Shown here: positions 53,746 through 61,924 of the stretch, in pieces
Numbering within the stretch: position 1 is the stretch's first letter
How the letters are laid out: the number at the start of each line of letters is the position of its first letter
Source of the DNA: Candidatus Obscuribacterales bacterium
Lineage (GTDB): Bacteria > Cyanobacteriota > Vampirovibrionia > Obscuribacterales > Obscuribacteraceae
DNA: 64,000 nucleotides
NCBI GenBank assembly: GCA_019747875.1
Contig: JAIEQI010000180.1
Coordinates: 1-64,000, forward strand
Reading direction: 5' to 3'
Notes under the pieces: model-generated
The model's database searches: none
What the model saw: the letters and a program-made list of their open reading frames with translations, nothing else
Told to the model about the DNA's origin: nothing
Made by a program: the position numbers and the translations under genes

Positions 53746-54651
53746 GTGGCAGGTCTGAGCACAGCAACCGGAATCGTATTTGATCGAGTCGAAAACGCTG
53801 TTCCTTTTAGCGAGCTAACCGACCGGATACAGCCTGAACGCGTCCTACTTTGTGATCCTGATAATTTTGAAGTGAAGGACGCGAAAAATCCTTTCATGGT
53901 AGGTCAGGAGAACAATGTAGATACAGAACTGGCTCGCAAACAGTGGGCTCGCTTGAAATACGCATATCTAAATCTTGGAGTTTCCGTCGATGTCCTTCCG
54001 TCGCTGGAAGGATTCGAGGACATGGTTTTCACAGCAAATCAAGTTCTCCCCTTTCAAAACCATGAAAACAAGCCTCAAGTAGTCTTGGCTGAGATGCGCC
54101 ATCCCTCGCGCCAACGCGAGATCGTTCACTTTGAAAAATGGTTCCAGAAGCAAGGATATGGCATCCACAAGCTGCAAAATACCGGACTTAAATTCGAGGG
54201 ACAAGGCGATGCTCTCTGGCATGCCGACAAGAAATTACTCTGGGGTGGATTCGGGCAAAGAACCGATGAAAAAATCTATGAGGAGGTTTCAGTAATTGTT
54301 GACGCTCCAGTGGCTAAACTGAGACTTGCGCACGAACGCTTCTATCATCTAGATACCTGCTTCTGTGTGCTGGACCACGATTCGGTTTTGATTTATGCTC
54401 CAGCTTTCGACAGGCATGGTCTCGATTTGATCAGGCACTATTTCAAGAATGTGATTGAAGTCTCCGACTCCGATGCCAACAATTTCGTATGTAACTCGGT
54501 AATAATTGAACGCAAAGTGTTGATTCAAAAAGGATCTCAGTCATCTTGCGAGCAGCTACATAAGCTTGGGTTTGAAACAATTGAAATTGACGTCAGCGAA
54601 TTTATGAAATCAGGCGGCGGCATCTTCTGCCTCAAGATGATGGTTTATTAG
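53746..54651 (+). CDS. Dimethylargininase/arginine deiminase-fold hydrolase
   Basis: The frame is open from 53641, but GTG 53746 has GGAGG exactly six bases upstream and family similarity begins there. Motifs of the guanidine-modifying superfamily: EDMVFTAN, KFEGQGDALW, the central histidine in FYHLDTCFCVLD, and the C-terminal nucleophile cysteine in SGGGIFCLK. It should hydrolyse a guanidino compound such as dimethylarginine or arginine to citrulline; the substrate is not settled. No arginine-pathway neighbour is present. Confidence 0.85.
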   Translation: MAGLSTATGIVFDRVENAVPFSELTDRIQPERVLLCDPDNFEVKDAKNPFMVGQENNVDTELARKQWARLKYAYLNLGVSVDVLPSLEGFEDMVFTANQVLPFQNHENKPQVVLAEMRHPSRQREIVHFEKWFQKQGYGIHKLQNTGLKFEGQGDALWHADKKLLWGGFGQRTDEKIYEEVSVIVDAPVAKLRLAHERFYHLDTCFCVLDHDSVLIYAPAFDRHGLDLIRHYFKNVIEVSDSDANNFVCNSVIIERKVLIQKGSQSSCEQLHKLGFETIEIDVSEFMKSGGGIFCLKMMVY

Positions 54652-54719
54652 TCACGTTCTAAGCCTATTGCAGTTGACCGGTTGCAGTTGGCCAGAATCA
54701 AAATGAACAAGAGTCACTA

Positions 54720-55733
54720 ATGACAGAAACGGAAACAAGCTCAACAATGAATGAGTTGGAAAACGACGAAAGCGAACTAGAACTCAGCAATGAGCAGTTG
54801 AAACCAACAGCCCTAAAACCCGGATCGCGCATTGGACTTATCTCCCCAGCCAGCCGAGTTTCTGAGCCATCCGCTCTTCGAAGATCGAGCAACATTATAG
54901 AGGAACTGGGCTACGTCCCAGTAATCGGCAAGAGCACCTTATCTTACGAAGGGTTCACCGCAGGCAGTGACCAAGCAAGAATAGACGACCTGCAAACATT
55001 TCTTGCAGACGCCTCAATAGAAGCCATAGTATGTGTTTCAGGGGGATACGGTGCAGCGCGGCTACTTCCTCTTTTGGATTTTGCGCAAATCAGAAAGTCA
55101 CCAAAAATCATTATCGGCTCGGGGGACAATGACGCACTCCTTAGCGCAATAAATCAGTTAACCGGACTGGTTATTTTTCACGGGCCGAACCTTGAAGATG
55201 TCGCAGACAAGTATACGTATGAGGCGCTTAAGAATACCTTGGCCGGCTCGAAAGAGAACTTGACAGTAAATTGTCGCGACTCAAATGATCAGGTCTTCGA
55301 ATCCAACATGTATTCACTTTCGGATCTTAGTTGCCAGGGTACTCTATGTGGCGGCAACCTCACTGCACTAAGCTCTCTTTTCGGCACTAAATACAAGCCG
55401 GATTTCTCCAAGAAGATCTTGGCACTAGATGATTTTGCAGAACGAAACAGCATCCTGGATCGTTGGTTTACAACCATGTATCTTTCCGGAACACTCAGCT
55501 CGATCGCCGGTATAGCATTTGGTGGTTTTCCGTCATGCCATGCCCGAGGCGGCAACAACATGCTTTCAGTACAAGACACTTTCGGCGATAGGTTGAAAGA
55601 ACTCAAAGTACCTGCATGCTTCGGATTCAAGTTCGGCAATGAAAGCAAGTCAAACTATTTGCCGATCGGCACAAGCGCGGAACTCGACTGCAAAAGAGGC
55701 AGCCTCGCCTTCCAAGAATCCCCCTACGCCTGA
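54720..55733 (+). CDS. LD-carboxypeptidase family protein lacking catalytic Ser and His
   Basis: An S66/MccF-fold protein (337 aa). The family's GYSD, holding the nucleophile serine, reads G133-S-G135-D136, so serine is replaced by glycine. The glutamate remains (E241 in DDFAE). The C-terminal histidine of F-GH is N307 (FKFGNES). Two of three triad residues are therefore missing and peptidase activity is unlikely. A polar acidic N-terminal extension (1-30) precedes the fold. It converges on an intact paralog at 55780, with 46 bp between stops. Confidence 0.82.
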   Translation: MTETETSSTMNELENDESELELSNEQLKPTALKPGSRIGLISPASRVSEPSALRRSSNIIEELGYVPVIGKSTLSYEGFTAGSDQARIDDLQTFLADASIEAIVCVSGGYGAARLLPLLDFAQIRKSPKIIIGSGDNDALLSAINQLTGLVIFHGPNLEDVADKYTYEALKNTLAGSKENLTVNCRDSNDQVFESNMYSLSDLSCQGTLCGGNLTALSSLFGTKYKPDFSKKILALDDFAERNSILDRWFTTMYLSGTLSSIAGIAFGGFPSCHARGGNNMLSVQDTFGDRLKELKVPACFGFKFGNESKSNYLPIGTSAELDCKRGSLAFQESPYA

Positions 55734-55779
55734 GCGATGCGACTAACAGAATCAACGATTACAACAAGTTTGAGAGATT

Positions 55780-56760
55780 TCAAACAGTTGCTGGCTCTTC
55801 AATCTTGAATTTGATCTTGTTCTTAGCCACTTCCAAACTCGCCATTACACCTATGGGCACGGTGAATTGATCTCTGCCGTGGCCAAATCTCAGCCCGTAT
55901 GCCACTGGAATGCCTAAATTTCCCAACCGATCACGAAGTACATTTTCCAGACTATGGTTCAGACTCAAACGCATGCGCCCGCTATCGCCGGGCGCGCAGT
56001 TAACAAATTCCGAGACAATTATTCCTTTTGCTTTATGCAATATACCGGCATGAAGCATTTGCGTAAGATAACGATCTATGGAATGAGGCTCCTCGCCTAC
56101 ATCCTCAATGAAAAGTATCTTGCCTTCGGTTTCAAGCTCATAAGGTGTGCCCATCAACTGCTTTAGAAGCGTCAGACAGCCTCCGGCTAATTGCCCACGC
56201 GCCCGCCCTTCGGCAATTACAATACGCGGAGGATAAGCCGGACTCCACAGCTCTGGTGGTATCGGGTCCACAATCAAGCCCAACGGCTTATTGGACATTA
56301 GAGCTTTTACAAAGTAGTAATGACTATAGCTCGATTTGTAGAACGAGCCGCCCATCGGACCGTGGAACGTGACCAGTCCTGTCTTTTGATGAATAGGATT
56401 GACTAAACCGGTGATATCGGAATAACCAACTATCAGTTTCGGATGTCTCTGAATCAGCTCAAAGTCGATCTTGGGTAGCAGTCTGCAAACTCCGTTGCCA
56501 CCACGGATTGGTAGAACAGCCGATACTTCCTTATCCGCCCACATCGCGTGGAAATCTTCCAAACGCTCAGCATCGGTTCCAGCTAAATCGCTGTAAGAAT
56601 TAAAGATATTCTTGCCAAGCTTGTACTTAAGTCCGAGTTTAGCAAGCCACTCAATCGTGAACTGAATGTCACCGGGATCAAAAGGAGGGCTCGCAGGAGC
56701 TACTATTCCAACAGTATCGCCTTTTCGAAGATGTTTTGGCTTGATAACTGTCTTGCGCAT
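55780..56760 (-). CDS. ldcA: LD-carboxypeptidase (S66 family)
   Basis: ATG 56760 (MRKTVIKPK) has GGGA six bases upstream; the frame runs 51 bp further. The triad is complete: nucleophile S114 in VGYSDITGL, the glutamate in IEDVGEEPHSIDRYL and the histidine in RFGHGRDQF. It trims the terminal D-alanine from murein tetrapeptides or cleaves related amide bonds, usually in the cytoplasm during wall recycling. No signal peptide is present, as expected. Its convergent neighbour is an apparently inactive paralog. Confidence 0.9.
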   Translation of the reverse strand: MRKTVIKPKHLRKGDTVGIVAPASPPFDPGDIQFTIEWLAKLGLKYKLGKNIFNSYSDLAGTDAERLEDFHAMWADKEVSAVLPIRGGNGVCRLLPKIDFELIQRHPKLIVGYSDITGLVNPIHQKTGLVTFHGPMGGSFYKSSYSHYYFVKALMSNKPLGLIVDPIPPELWSPAYPPRIVIAEGRARGQLAGGCLTLLKQLMGTPYELETEGKILFIEDVGEEPHSIDRYLTQMLHAGILHKAKGIIVSEFVNCAPGDSGRMRLSLNHSLENVLRDRLGNLGIPVAYGLRFGHGRDQFTVPIGVMASLEVAKNKIKFKIEEPATV

Positions 56761-56992
56761 TGTGTTCCCAATAGATGCTGTTTTGTTTTGCTCAGGCGGC
56801 AAAAATATCACAATTCCGCCGATCGCAGTTGATCGCCGAAAGTCTGGATTGCATTAAGAGTCGTCTAAACTGCTCACTGCCGCTGCTATAGTAATGAAGG
56901 AAGTTCAGCATAGATAAGGTTAATAAAGCAGAACTTATGCTGAACCAAATAAGTTCAGTCGATGATTTCTCAAGAGTAATGAGGGGCGAAAC

Positions 56993-58189
56993 ATGGTTAG
57001 TACGCGGGCAAAAAGCGAAGCCAACAAGACTTCAAGCTATTCCGATCGCCGGCTGGCCTTTCTCACAGAAGCCCAGAAGAGCTGGTTGGAAAAAGCACAA
57101 CGCTTTGCCGACCGCGTTTCGCTTGAAGACGTCGTTCAGTCCGATCAATCAAACGTTTTTCGAAGAGACCTTTTTGAACTCGCTTGCAAAGAAGGAATGG
57201 GTTCACTTCCTTTTCCATCTACATATGGCGGCTCCGACGGAGATTACCTCAGCTTTGTTGTAATTAATGAGGAATTTGCTCGCCGCTGCGTTCCTATCAT
57301 GAGTTCACTCGGTGTACATGTCCTATGCCAAGAACCAGTCTTTCGCTTTGGTACAGATGAACAGAAATCGAAGTATTTGCCGCCTTCGGCAACAGGGAAA
57401 TATCTTGCTGCGTTCGGCTTAACTGAACCAGGAGCCGGATCAGATACCGCCGCTTTAGCTTGCACAGCCAAGAAGGTTGGCAACGATTACATTTTGAACG
57501 GCACAAAAGTATTCATAACCAGCGGAGCATCAAGTGACTACTTCATAGTGATGGCAAAACTTTTAGATCCATCGACCTCAGCAAATGAGAAATCAATCAC
57601 TGCATTCATTGTCGAGCAAGATTTTCCTGGCTTCAAGATTGGCCAGAAGTTCGACATGCTTGGAATGCGGGGCTATTCCACCTGCGAATTGGTTTTTGAC
57701 GATTGCAAGGTTCCATCCGAGAATTTGCTTGGTGCCCACGGTGATGGGCGAAAAGTTGCACTTTCAAGCCTTGCAAAAGGACGGGTGACAATCGCCGCCC
57801 AATGTACAGGATGGGCACAGGGAGCGTTAGATGCAGTAATCAGAGTCCTTGGAAAATCACACAATTCACCGGCCAAGAATGACCGTTATGCCGCTGCAAT
57901 CGGCGAAATGGCAGTACTTATCGAATCCGCGCGAGCTCTAACCTACCAGGCGGCTGCCGCTATCGATCGCGGACAGGGAGATGTGACTCTGGCATCAATG
58001 GCCAAATGCCAGGCCTCAGACGTTGCGATGAAAGTCTCGACTGATGCGTTGACTCTACTCGGGATTGAATGCTCGCAGCCAGATTACTTGCTGGAGCGAA
58101 TTTTTAGAGATGCTAAAGCGGGTCAAATATATGAAGGCGCTAATCAAATTCAACGCATGCTAATCGCCCGCGATCTGTTAAAGAGTTAG
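56993..58189 (+). CDS. Acyl-CoA dehydrogenase
   Basis: The 398-residue flavoprotein has the three ACAD domains: helical N-terminus, beta middle (AFGLTEPGAGSDTAAL, GTKVFITSGA) and helical C-terminus with the catalytic base glutamate in QIYEGANQIQRM. It oxidises acyl-CoA to 2-enoyl-CoA in the cytoplasm using FAD. Chain-length preference cannot be read. GAGGGG precedes the ATG. A small membrane protein follows after 23 bp. No electron-transfer flavoprotein gene is in the window. Confidence 0.93.
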   Translation: MVSTRAKSEANKTSSYSDRRLAFLTEAQKSWLEKAQRFADRVSLEDVVQSDQSNVFRRDLFELACKEGMGSLPFPSTYGGSDGDYLSFVVINEEFARRCVPIMSSLGVHVLCQEPVFRFGTDEQKSKYLPPSATGKYLAAFGLTEPGAGSDTAALACTAKKVGNDYILNGTKVFITSGASSDYFIVMAKLLDPSTSANEKSITAFIVEQDFPGFKIGQKFDMLGMRGYSTCELVFDDCKVPSENLLGAHGDGRKVALSSLAKGRVTIAAQCTGWAQGALDAVIRVLGKSHNSPAKNDRYAAAIGEMAVLIESARALTYQAAAAIDRGQGDVTLASMAKCQASDVAMKVSTDALTLLGIECSQPDYLLERIFRDAKAGQIYEGANQIQRMLIARDLLKS

Positions 58190-58212
58190 TGGACTTGATA
58201 AGTGCTTAAGTA

Positions 58213-58608
58213 ATGGATGCAATAATTCACAGCCCCGTTTGGATAATGATTGCCAAAAGCTTATTGGCTCTAATTATGTTTGCATTCGGTCTTGCCTCAG
58301 TTTTCGTCTACTTGAAAGTCACGGCTTGGCGCCTGGGACTGCAAGCAATCGAAACCGAATGCGACATAGCTCGGGATAACGTCATGCTGCAAGGCACAGT
58401 TGTCCGCTTTCAATTGGCCGAACTGCAAGAAAGATTGAAGAAAAAGCCTGAGAAAGCTGAGATGGAAGTAGCTACGACAATTATCAAACAAGCGATTCCT
58501 GTATTGTCGCTACTTATAAAACGCGAAGGTAACCTTATTAAATGGGCCTTTTCTGGAGCGCAACTTGCCAAGACTGTCTTTGAATATTTCTCCAACAAGA
58601 AACATTAG
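58213..58608 (+). CDS. Small membrane-anchored hypothetical protein
   Basis: A 131-residue protein with one N-terminal membrane segment (about 10-36), then a helical, partly coiled stretch (LAELQERLKKKPEKAEMEV) and a second weakly hydrophobic region near 85-120. No family recognised. It lies between the acyl-CoA dehydrogenase and the prenyl synthase on the same strand, possibly in one unit. Confidence 0.6.
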   Translation: MDAIIHSPVWIMIAKSLLALIMFAFGLASVFVYLKVTAWRLGLQAIETECDIARDNVMLQGTVVRFQLAELQERLKKKPEKAEMEVATTIIKQAIPVLSLLIKREGNLIKWAFSGAQLAKTVFEYFSNKKH

Positions 58609-58702
58609 CAATTGCTTTGTTCTAAGCTCCTCAATGGAATTTGTTTCATAATTTGCTGATGTTGTCTTGTTTCCTCGCTGTCATCGCTCTTAAGTCGACT
58701 AT

Positions 58703-59674
58703 ATGCGCGCCGAATTAGCCTTCAATTTCGAAACTTATCATGCCGATCGGCAGAAGCTCATCGAGAAACGTCTCGCGCAATACCTTGCCAGCGATGATCC
58801 ATCTAACTTATGGGAGTCAATGCGCTATTCCGTCCTTTCCGGCGGCAAACGCATCAGGGCAACGCTTTGCCTGGCGGCAGCCGAGGCGGTGGAGGCTAGT
58901 GGACTCGGACAATCGGATGGCGGATTCGACGCACTCTCGACGGCTCTACCTTGTGCATGCGCAATCGAAATGGTCCACGCAATGAGTCTGATGCACGACG
59001 ATCTTCCTTGCATGGATGATGATGACTTTCGCAGAGGTAAGCCGAGCAACCACAAGGTTTTCGGCGAAGCAATTGCTTTGCTCGCTGGAGACAATCTGCT
59101 TGTGTATGCGTTCGAAACAATACTGGCGCACACACAAGCAGTCGATTTGAGCAAGACCTTGCTGGTTTGCCGAGAATTAGCAGCAGCAACTGGTGCTCGT
59201 GGAATGGTGGGCGGACAGGTGCTTGATATGGCACTTACAGGTCAGGGTGCAAGCCTTGCAACAACCGAGCAAAATGCACATCAACTAAGCCAAATCCTGA
59301 GTCAAATCCACGAACGAAAAACTGGAGCGCTGATCAGATTCTCAGTTTGGTCGGGTGCATGCCTTATGGGTGCTTCAGATAACACACTTGTTAGACTCGG
59401 CAGGTTCGGTGAAATTCTTGGGCTCTCATTCCAAATTGCCGATGATCTCCTCGATGTATCCGGCGATATCAAGACTCTTGGAAAGACCCCAGGAAAAGAC
59501 CAGGCATCAGGCAAACTTACATGGATCTCAGCTTACGGCGAAGAAGCAGCCAGACAAAAGCTCAATGAGCTAGAAGCTGAAGGTCAGGAGCTCTTGAAGC
59601 AAAGCGAACTCACAGAAAGCGCATTGAAACCGCTTAATTCACTTCTTTCTTATGCGATTCGTCGCACGCATTGA
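58703..59674 (+). CDS. ispA: Polyprenyl diphosphate synthase (farnesyl/geranylgeranyl type)
   Basis: A 323-residue trans-prenyltransferase with both aspartate-rich motifs: DDLPCMDDDDFRRG (first) and QIADDLLDVSGD (second), plus GGKRIR for isopentenyl diphosphate binding. The two-residue insert inside the first motif (CM) is typical of the bacterial farnesyl and type II geranylgeranyl synthases. It condenses isopentenyl diphosphate with allylic diphosphates in the cytoplasm. Product length is not certain. Confidence 0.92.
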   Translation: MRAELAFNFETYHADRQKLIEKRLAQYLASDDPSNLWESMRYSVLSGGKRIRATLCLAAAEAVEASGLGQSDGGFDALSTALPCACAIEMVHAMSLMHDDLPCMDDDDFRRGKPSNHKVFGEAIALLAGDNLLVYAFETILAHTQAVDLSKTLLVCRELAAATGARGMVGGQVLDMALTGQGASLATTEQNAHQLSQILSQIHERKTGALIRFSVWSGACLMGASDNTLVRLGRFGEILGLSFQIADDLLDVSGDIKTLGKTPGKDQASGKLTWISAYGEEAARQKLNELEAEGQELLKQSELTESALKPLNSLLSYAIRRTH

Positions 59675-59789
59675 CCAGATTTTTGATGAGCTCGAATCTG
59701 AACGAGCTATCATAAAACGAAGGCATGATAAATGGTCCGTATAGCTCGTTCACTACAATTCAAATCCAATTGAAGGTATCCTCTTCCAA

Positions 59790-60323
59790 ATGAATCCGCT
59801 ATCAGACCTCTTGCCAATATTTGCCGCGACCGCTTTGCAGGCACAAACAAACAATCCGGGCGGCACTGCCGACGAGCGCGGATGGCAAGTAGTGGTGGTC
59901 ACTTTTCTTTCGAGTTTTCTTGCTCAATTCGTCAAAGTGCTGGCGAAATTGTTTACCACCGGCAAGCTCGATTTACGCATTCTAGCCAAGACCGGCGGCA
60001 TGCCATCAAGCCACAGCTGCTGCACAATGGGTATGGCTACTTCTGTTGGAATTATCGAGGGATACAATTCTGTTTCTTTCGCAATTGCACTTTGCCTGGC
60101 TTCCATCGTCATGTATGACGCGGCTGGCGTTCGTAGAACCGTGGGATTGCAAGCTCGCGTGCTGAACAAAATGATCGAAGAAATCTTTTCAGAACACCCT
60201 CATATATCGGGTGAAAGGATTAAAGAATTTCTAGGCCACACACCAAAAGAGGTTTTGGTTGGAGCACTTTTTGGTATCGCAATCGCGTATACCTTCAACT
60301 ACTGGGCAGTGCAGCGACCTTAA
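59790..60323 (+). CDS. Divergent PAP2-family membrane protein (YuiD-like)
   Basis: A 177-residue protein with about four membrane segments. KTGGMPSSHSCCTMGMATSVGI and YDAAGVRRTVGLQARVLN match the DUF212/YuiD group of acid-phosphatase-related proteins. A lipid-phosphate role, for example on prenyl phosphates, is suggested by the fold and by the prenyl synthase 115 bp upstream, but is inference. Confidence 0.85.
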   Translation: MNPLSDLLPIFAATALQAQTNNPGGTADERGWQVVVVTFLSSFLAQFVKVLAKLFTTGKLDLRILAKTGGMPSSHSCCTMGMATSVGIIEGYNSVSFAIALCLASIVMYDAAGVRRTVGLQARVLNKMIEEIFSEHPHISGERIKEFLGHTPKEVLVGALFGIAIAYTFNYWAVQRP

Positions 60324-60483
60324 GCCAGACACATACTGCAATCCGAGCGCTTGACTTCGCTAATAAATAATAAGACTGTAATACATGACTACTGCTAATT
60401 TGGTCCCAACTCCTTTATAATCAAGAGCTTGAAAAGGGTTGTCAGGGCAGCTCCTCTAAAAGCCCACTTCTAGTGAGGTCAAT

Positions 60484-60756
60484 ATGAGGAGGACAGTAAG
60501 AGGGATGAAAATTCCGACGGCTGTCGAGGGTAGAAGCTAAAACTCCGACCACATGCTCACAACCGGCGACATGATCAACAGTCACTTGGCAGTTGGCATG
60601 GGAGTCACTAAACCGACTCACCGCAATAGATCAATTCTGTCACCGTTTAACCGTTTTAATAAGTTTGCAGGTTCATGTTCTCGGAAGAAAAGGAGGAAAG
60701 GCAGGGTTAAGAAGGGCGCTCAAAAGGCAATCGGACTCGCTTCTGCCGAAAACTAG
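60484..60756 (+). other. Possible leader region with two short ORFs
   Basis: An 18-codon ORF (60484-60540) and a 67-codon ORF (60553-60756) precede the double ribbon-helix-helix gene. The second is strongly basic near its end (CSRKKRRKGRVKKGAQK), and its TAG directly abuts the next ATG, which lacks a clear ribosome site. Translation coupling is possible. TATAAT at 60416-60421 may be a -10. Neither ORF is recognised; both may be non-coding. Confidence 0.35.
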
Positions 60757-61326
60757 ATGAACACAACGGTCACAACTACTAACACCACACCAACCACAAC
60801 CGCGAAAACAACTTCGCCGCGTCGGTCCAGATTCCCCGGCAAGGAATCAGGTTCTGTATCCTTCAATCTGACAGCCCTCGGCCGTCAGCTATTGAAAGAA
60901 CAGGCTGCCGCAGCCAGTGTTTCCAACGGTGATTATGTTGAAATGCTGATCCGCGATCGTGCAGGACAACAACCCCTTAGACTTCCGTCGACCGCCAAAC
61001 AGACGGGACCCAAGGGTGGGGCTAAATCCTACTTCTTCGGGAAAAACAGAGGCACAACAACAGCCGTTTGCGTAACACCGCTTGCGCACCGCTTGTTGGA
61101 TGAGCAAGTTGCTGCTTCTCGCATGAGCCGCGGTGACTATATCGAGTATCTCCTTCGCGAAAAAGCTGGATTACTTGATGAATCTCTGAAAGCTATCATT
61201 TCAGCAGTTCCCGAAAGCCCACTTCAGAACTTCGCACCAGACAATGAGCCGGCACAAGTTGAGACAATCGCTCAACCCGCTCCCGCTCCAGTCGTCATCA
61301 ACACCGACTGGTCTTTCAACGGCTAA
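60757..61326 (+). CDS. Single-chain protein with two tandem ribbon-helix-helix-like units
   Basis: Two related segments, at residues 27-70 and 95-137, follow the pattern G-x-S/T-V-x-x-x-LT-L---LL-EQ-AA---S-GDY-E-L-R-(K/R)AG. This looks like the strand-helix-helix of CopG/Arc-type DNA-binding proteins, which normally act as dimers; here both halves are in one chain. The N-terminus is Thr-rich and the C-terminus Pro/Ala-rich. If correct, it would bind DNA as an internal pseudo-dimer. A strong terminator follows. Confidence 0.6.
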   Translation: MNTTVTTTNTTPTTTAKTTSPRRSRFPGKESGSVSFNLTALGRQLLKEQAAAASVSNGDYVEMLIRDRAGQQPLRLPSTAKQTGPKGGAKSYFFGKNRGTTTAVCVTPLAHRLLDEQVAASRMSRGDYIEYLLREKAGLLDESLKAIISAVPESPLQNFAPDNEPAQVETIAQPAPAPVVINTDWSFNG

Positions 61327-61362
61327 TTTCAGCTGGTTCTGAACCGGATCTATAAACTCCTG

Positions 61363-61402
61363 ACGATGCATCGGTTTCTGACCGGTGCATCGTTGTCTTT
61401 TA
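61363..61402 (+). terminator. Intrinsic terminator
   Basis: ACGATGCATCGGT-ttctg-ACCGGTGCATCGT forms a 13-bp stem (one wobble pair), followed by TGTCTTTTA. It lies 37 bases after the double ribbon-helix-helix gene. Confidence 0.85.
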
Positions 61403-61459
61403 GTTACATTGAGGGCATTTCGCTAGGGCTCGAAAATATCGCCGATCAGAATTTAGAAT

Positions 61460-61808
61460 TTGCTAGCTCCATTTGCTCAAACCTTGAGCAAACTTAGCCA
61501 TCCAAACGTCATTAGCTTGATGTCATACAGCGTGGTCGACAATACTGCTTATGAAAGCCGGATAGACTTGCTCAAGCTGAGAAGGCATTCTCAGCTTTTT
61601 CGAAGAGATCCCCTCCTATGGGCATGCAAATTCTACCTGTGATGCGATTTATGCAATGAAGGATAGCGACAGCTAGAGCACCTATCGTCAATTAGATAAA
61701 GCCAAGTGGACTGGTATTGAACATGGTGCCATTTCTAAAGCTAGAATTCCCAAAGCTTTCAACTTGCCAGTTGCGCAGACGTGGGCGAAACATCGTCGGC
61801 TACAGTGA
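61460..61808 (+). pseudogene. Decayed coding sequence, one fragment kinase-like
   Basis: A frame at 61460-61642 encodes LSKLSHPNVISLMSYSVVD, which resembles the alpha-C/beta-4 part of Ser/Thr kinases, but has a stop just upstream, no kinase body and loses similarity after about 30 residues. A second open piece (61683-61808, YRQLDKAKWTGIEHGAI) lies in another frame after an in-frame TAG. Both look like remnants. The gap 61403-61924 holds no intact gene. Confidence 0.35.
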
Positions 61809-61924
61809 AGTGGATGGAAACTGTTGAACAAACGAGCTAGAAAATTCCAATGACGGCGGCCGATGATCGGTCAATATGAGGATGAGCCTGAGGTTATAAC
61901 GAAAGCCATTAGGGGCACAAAAAT

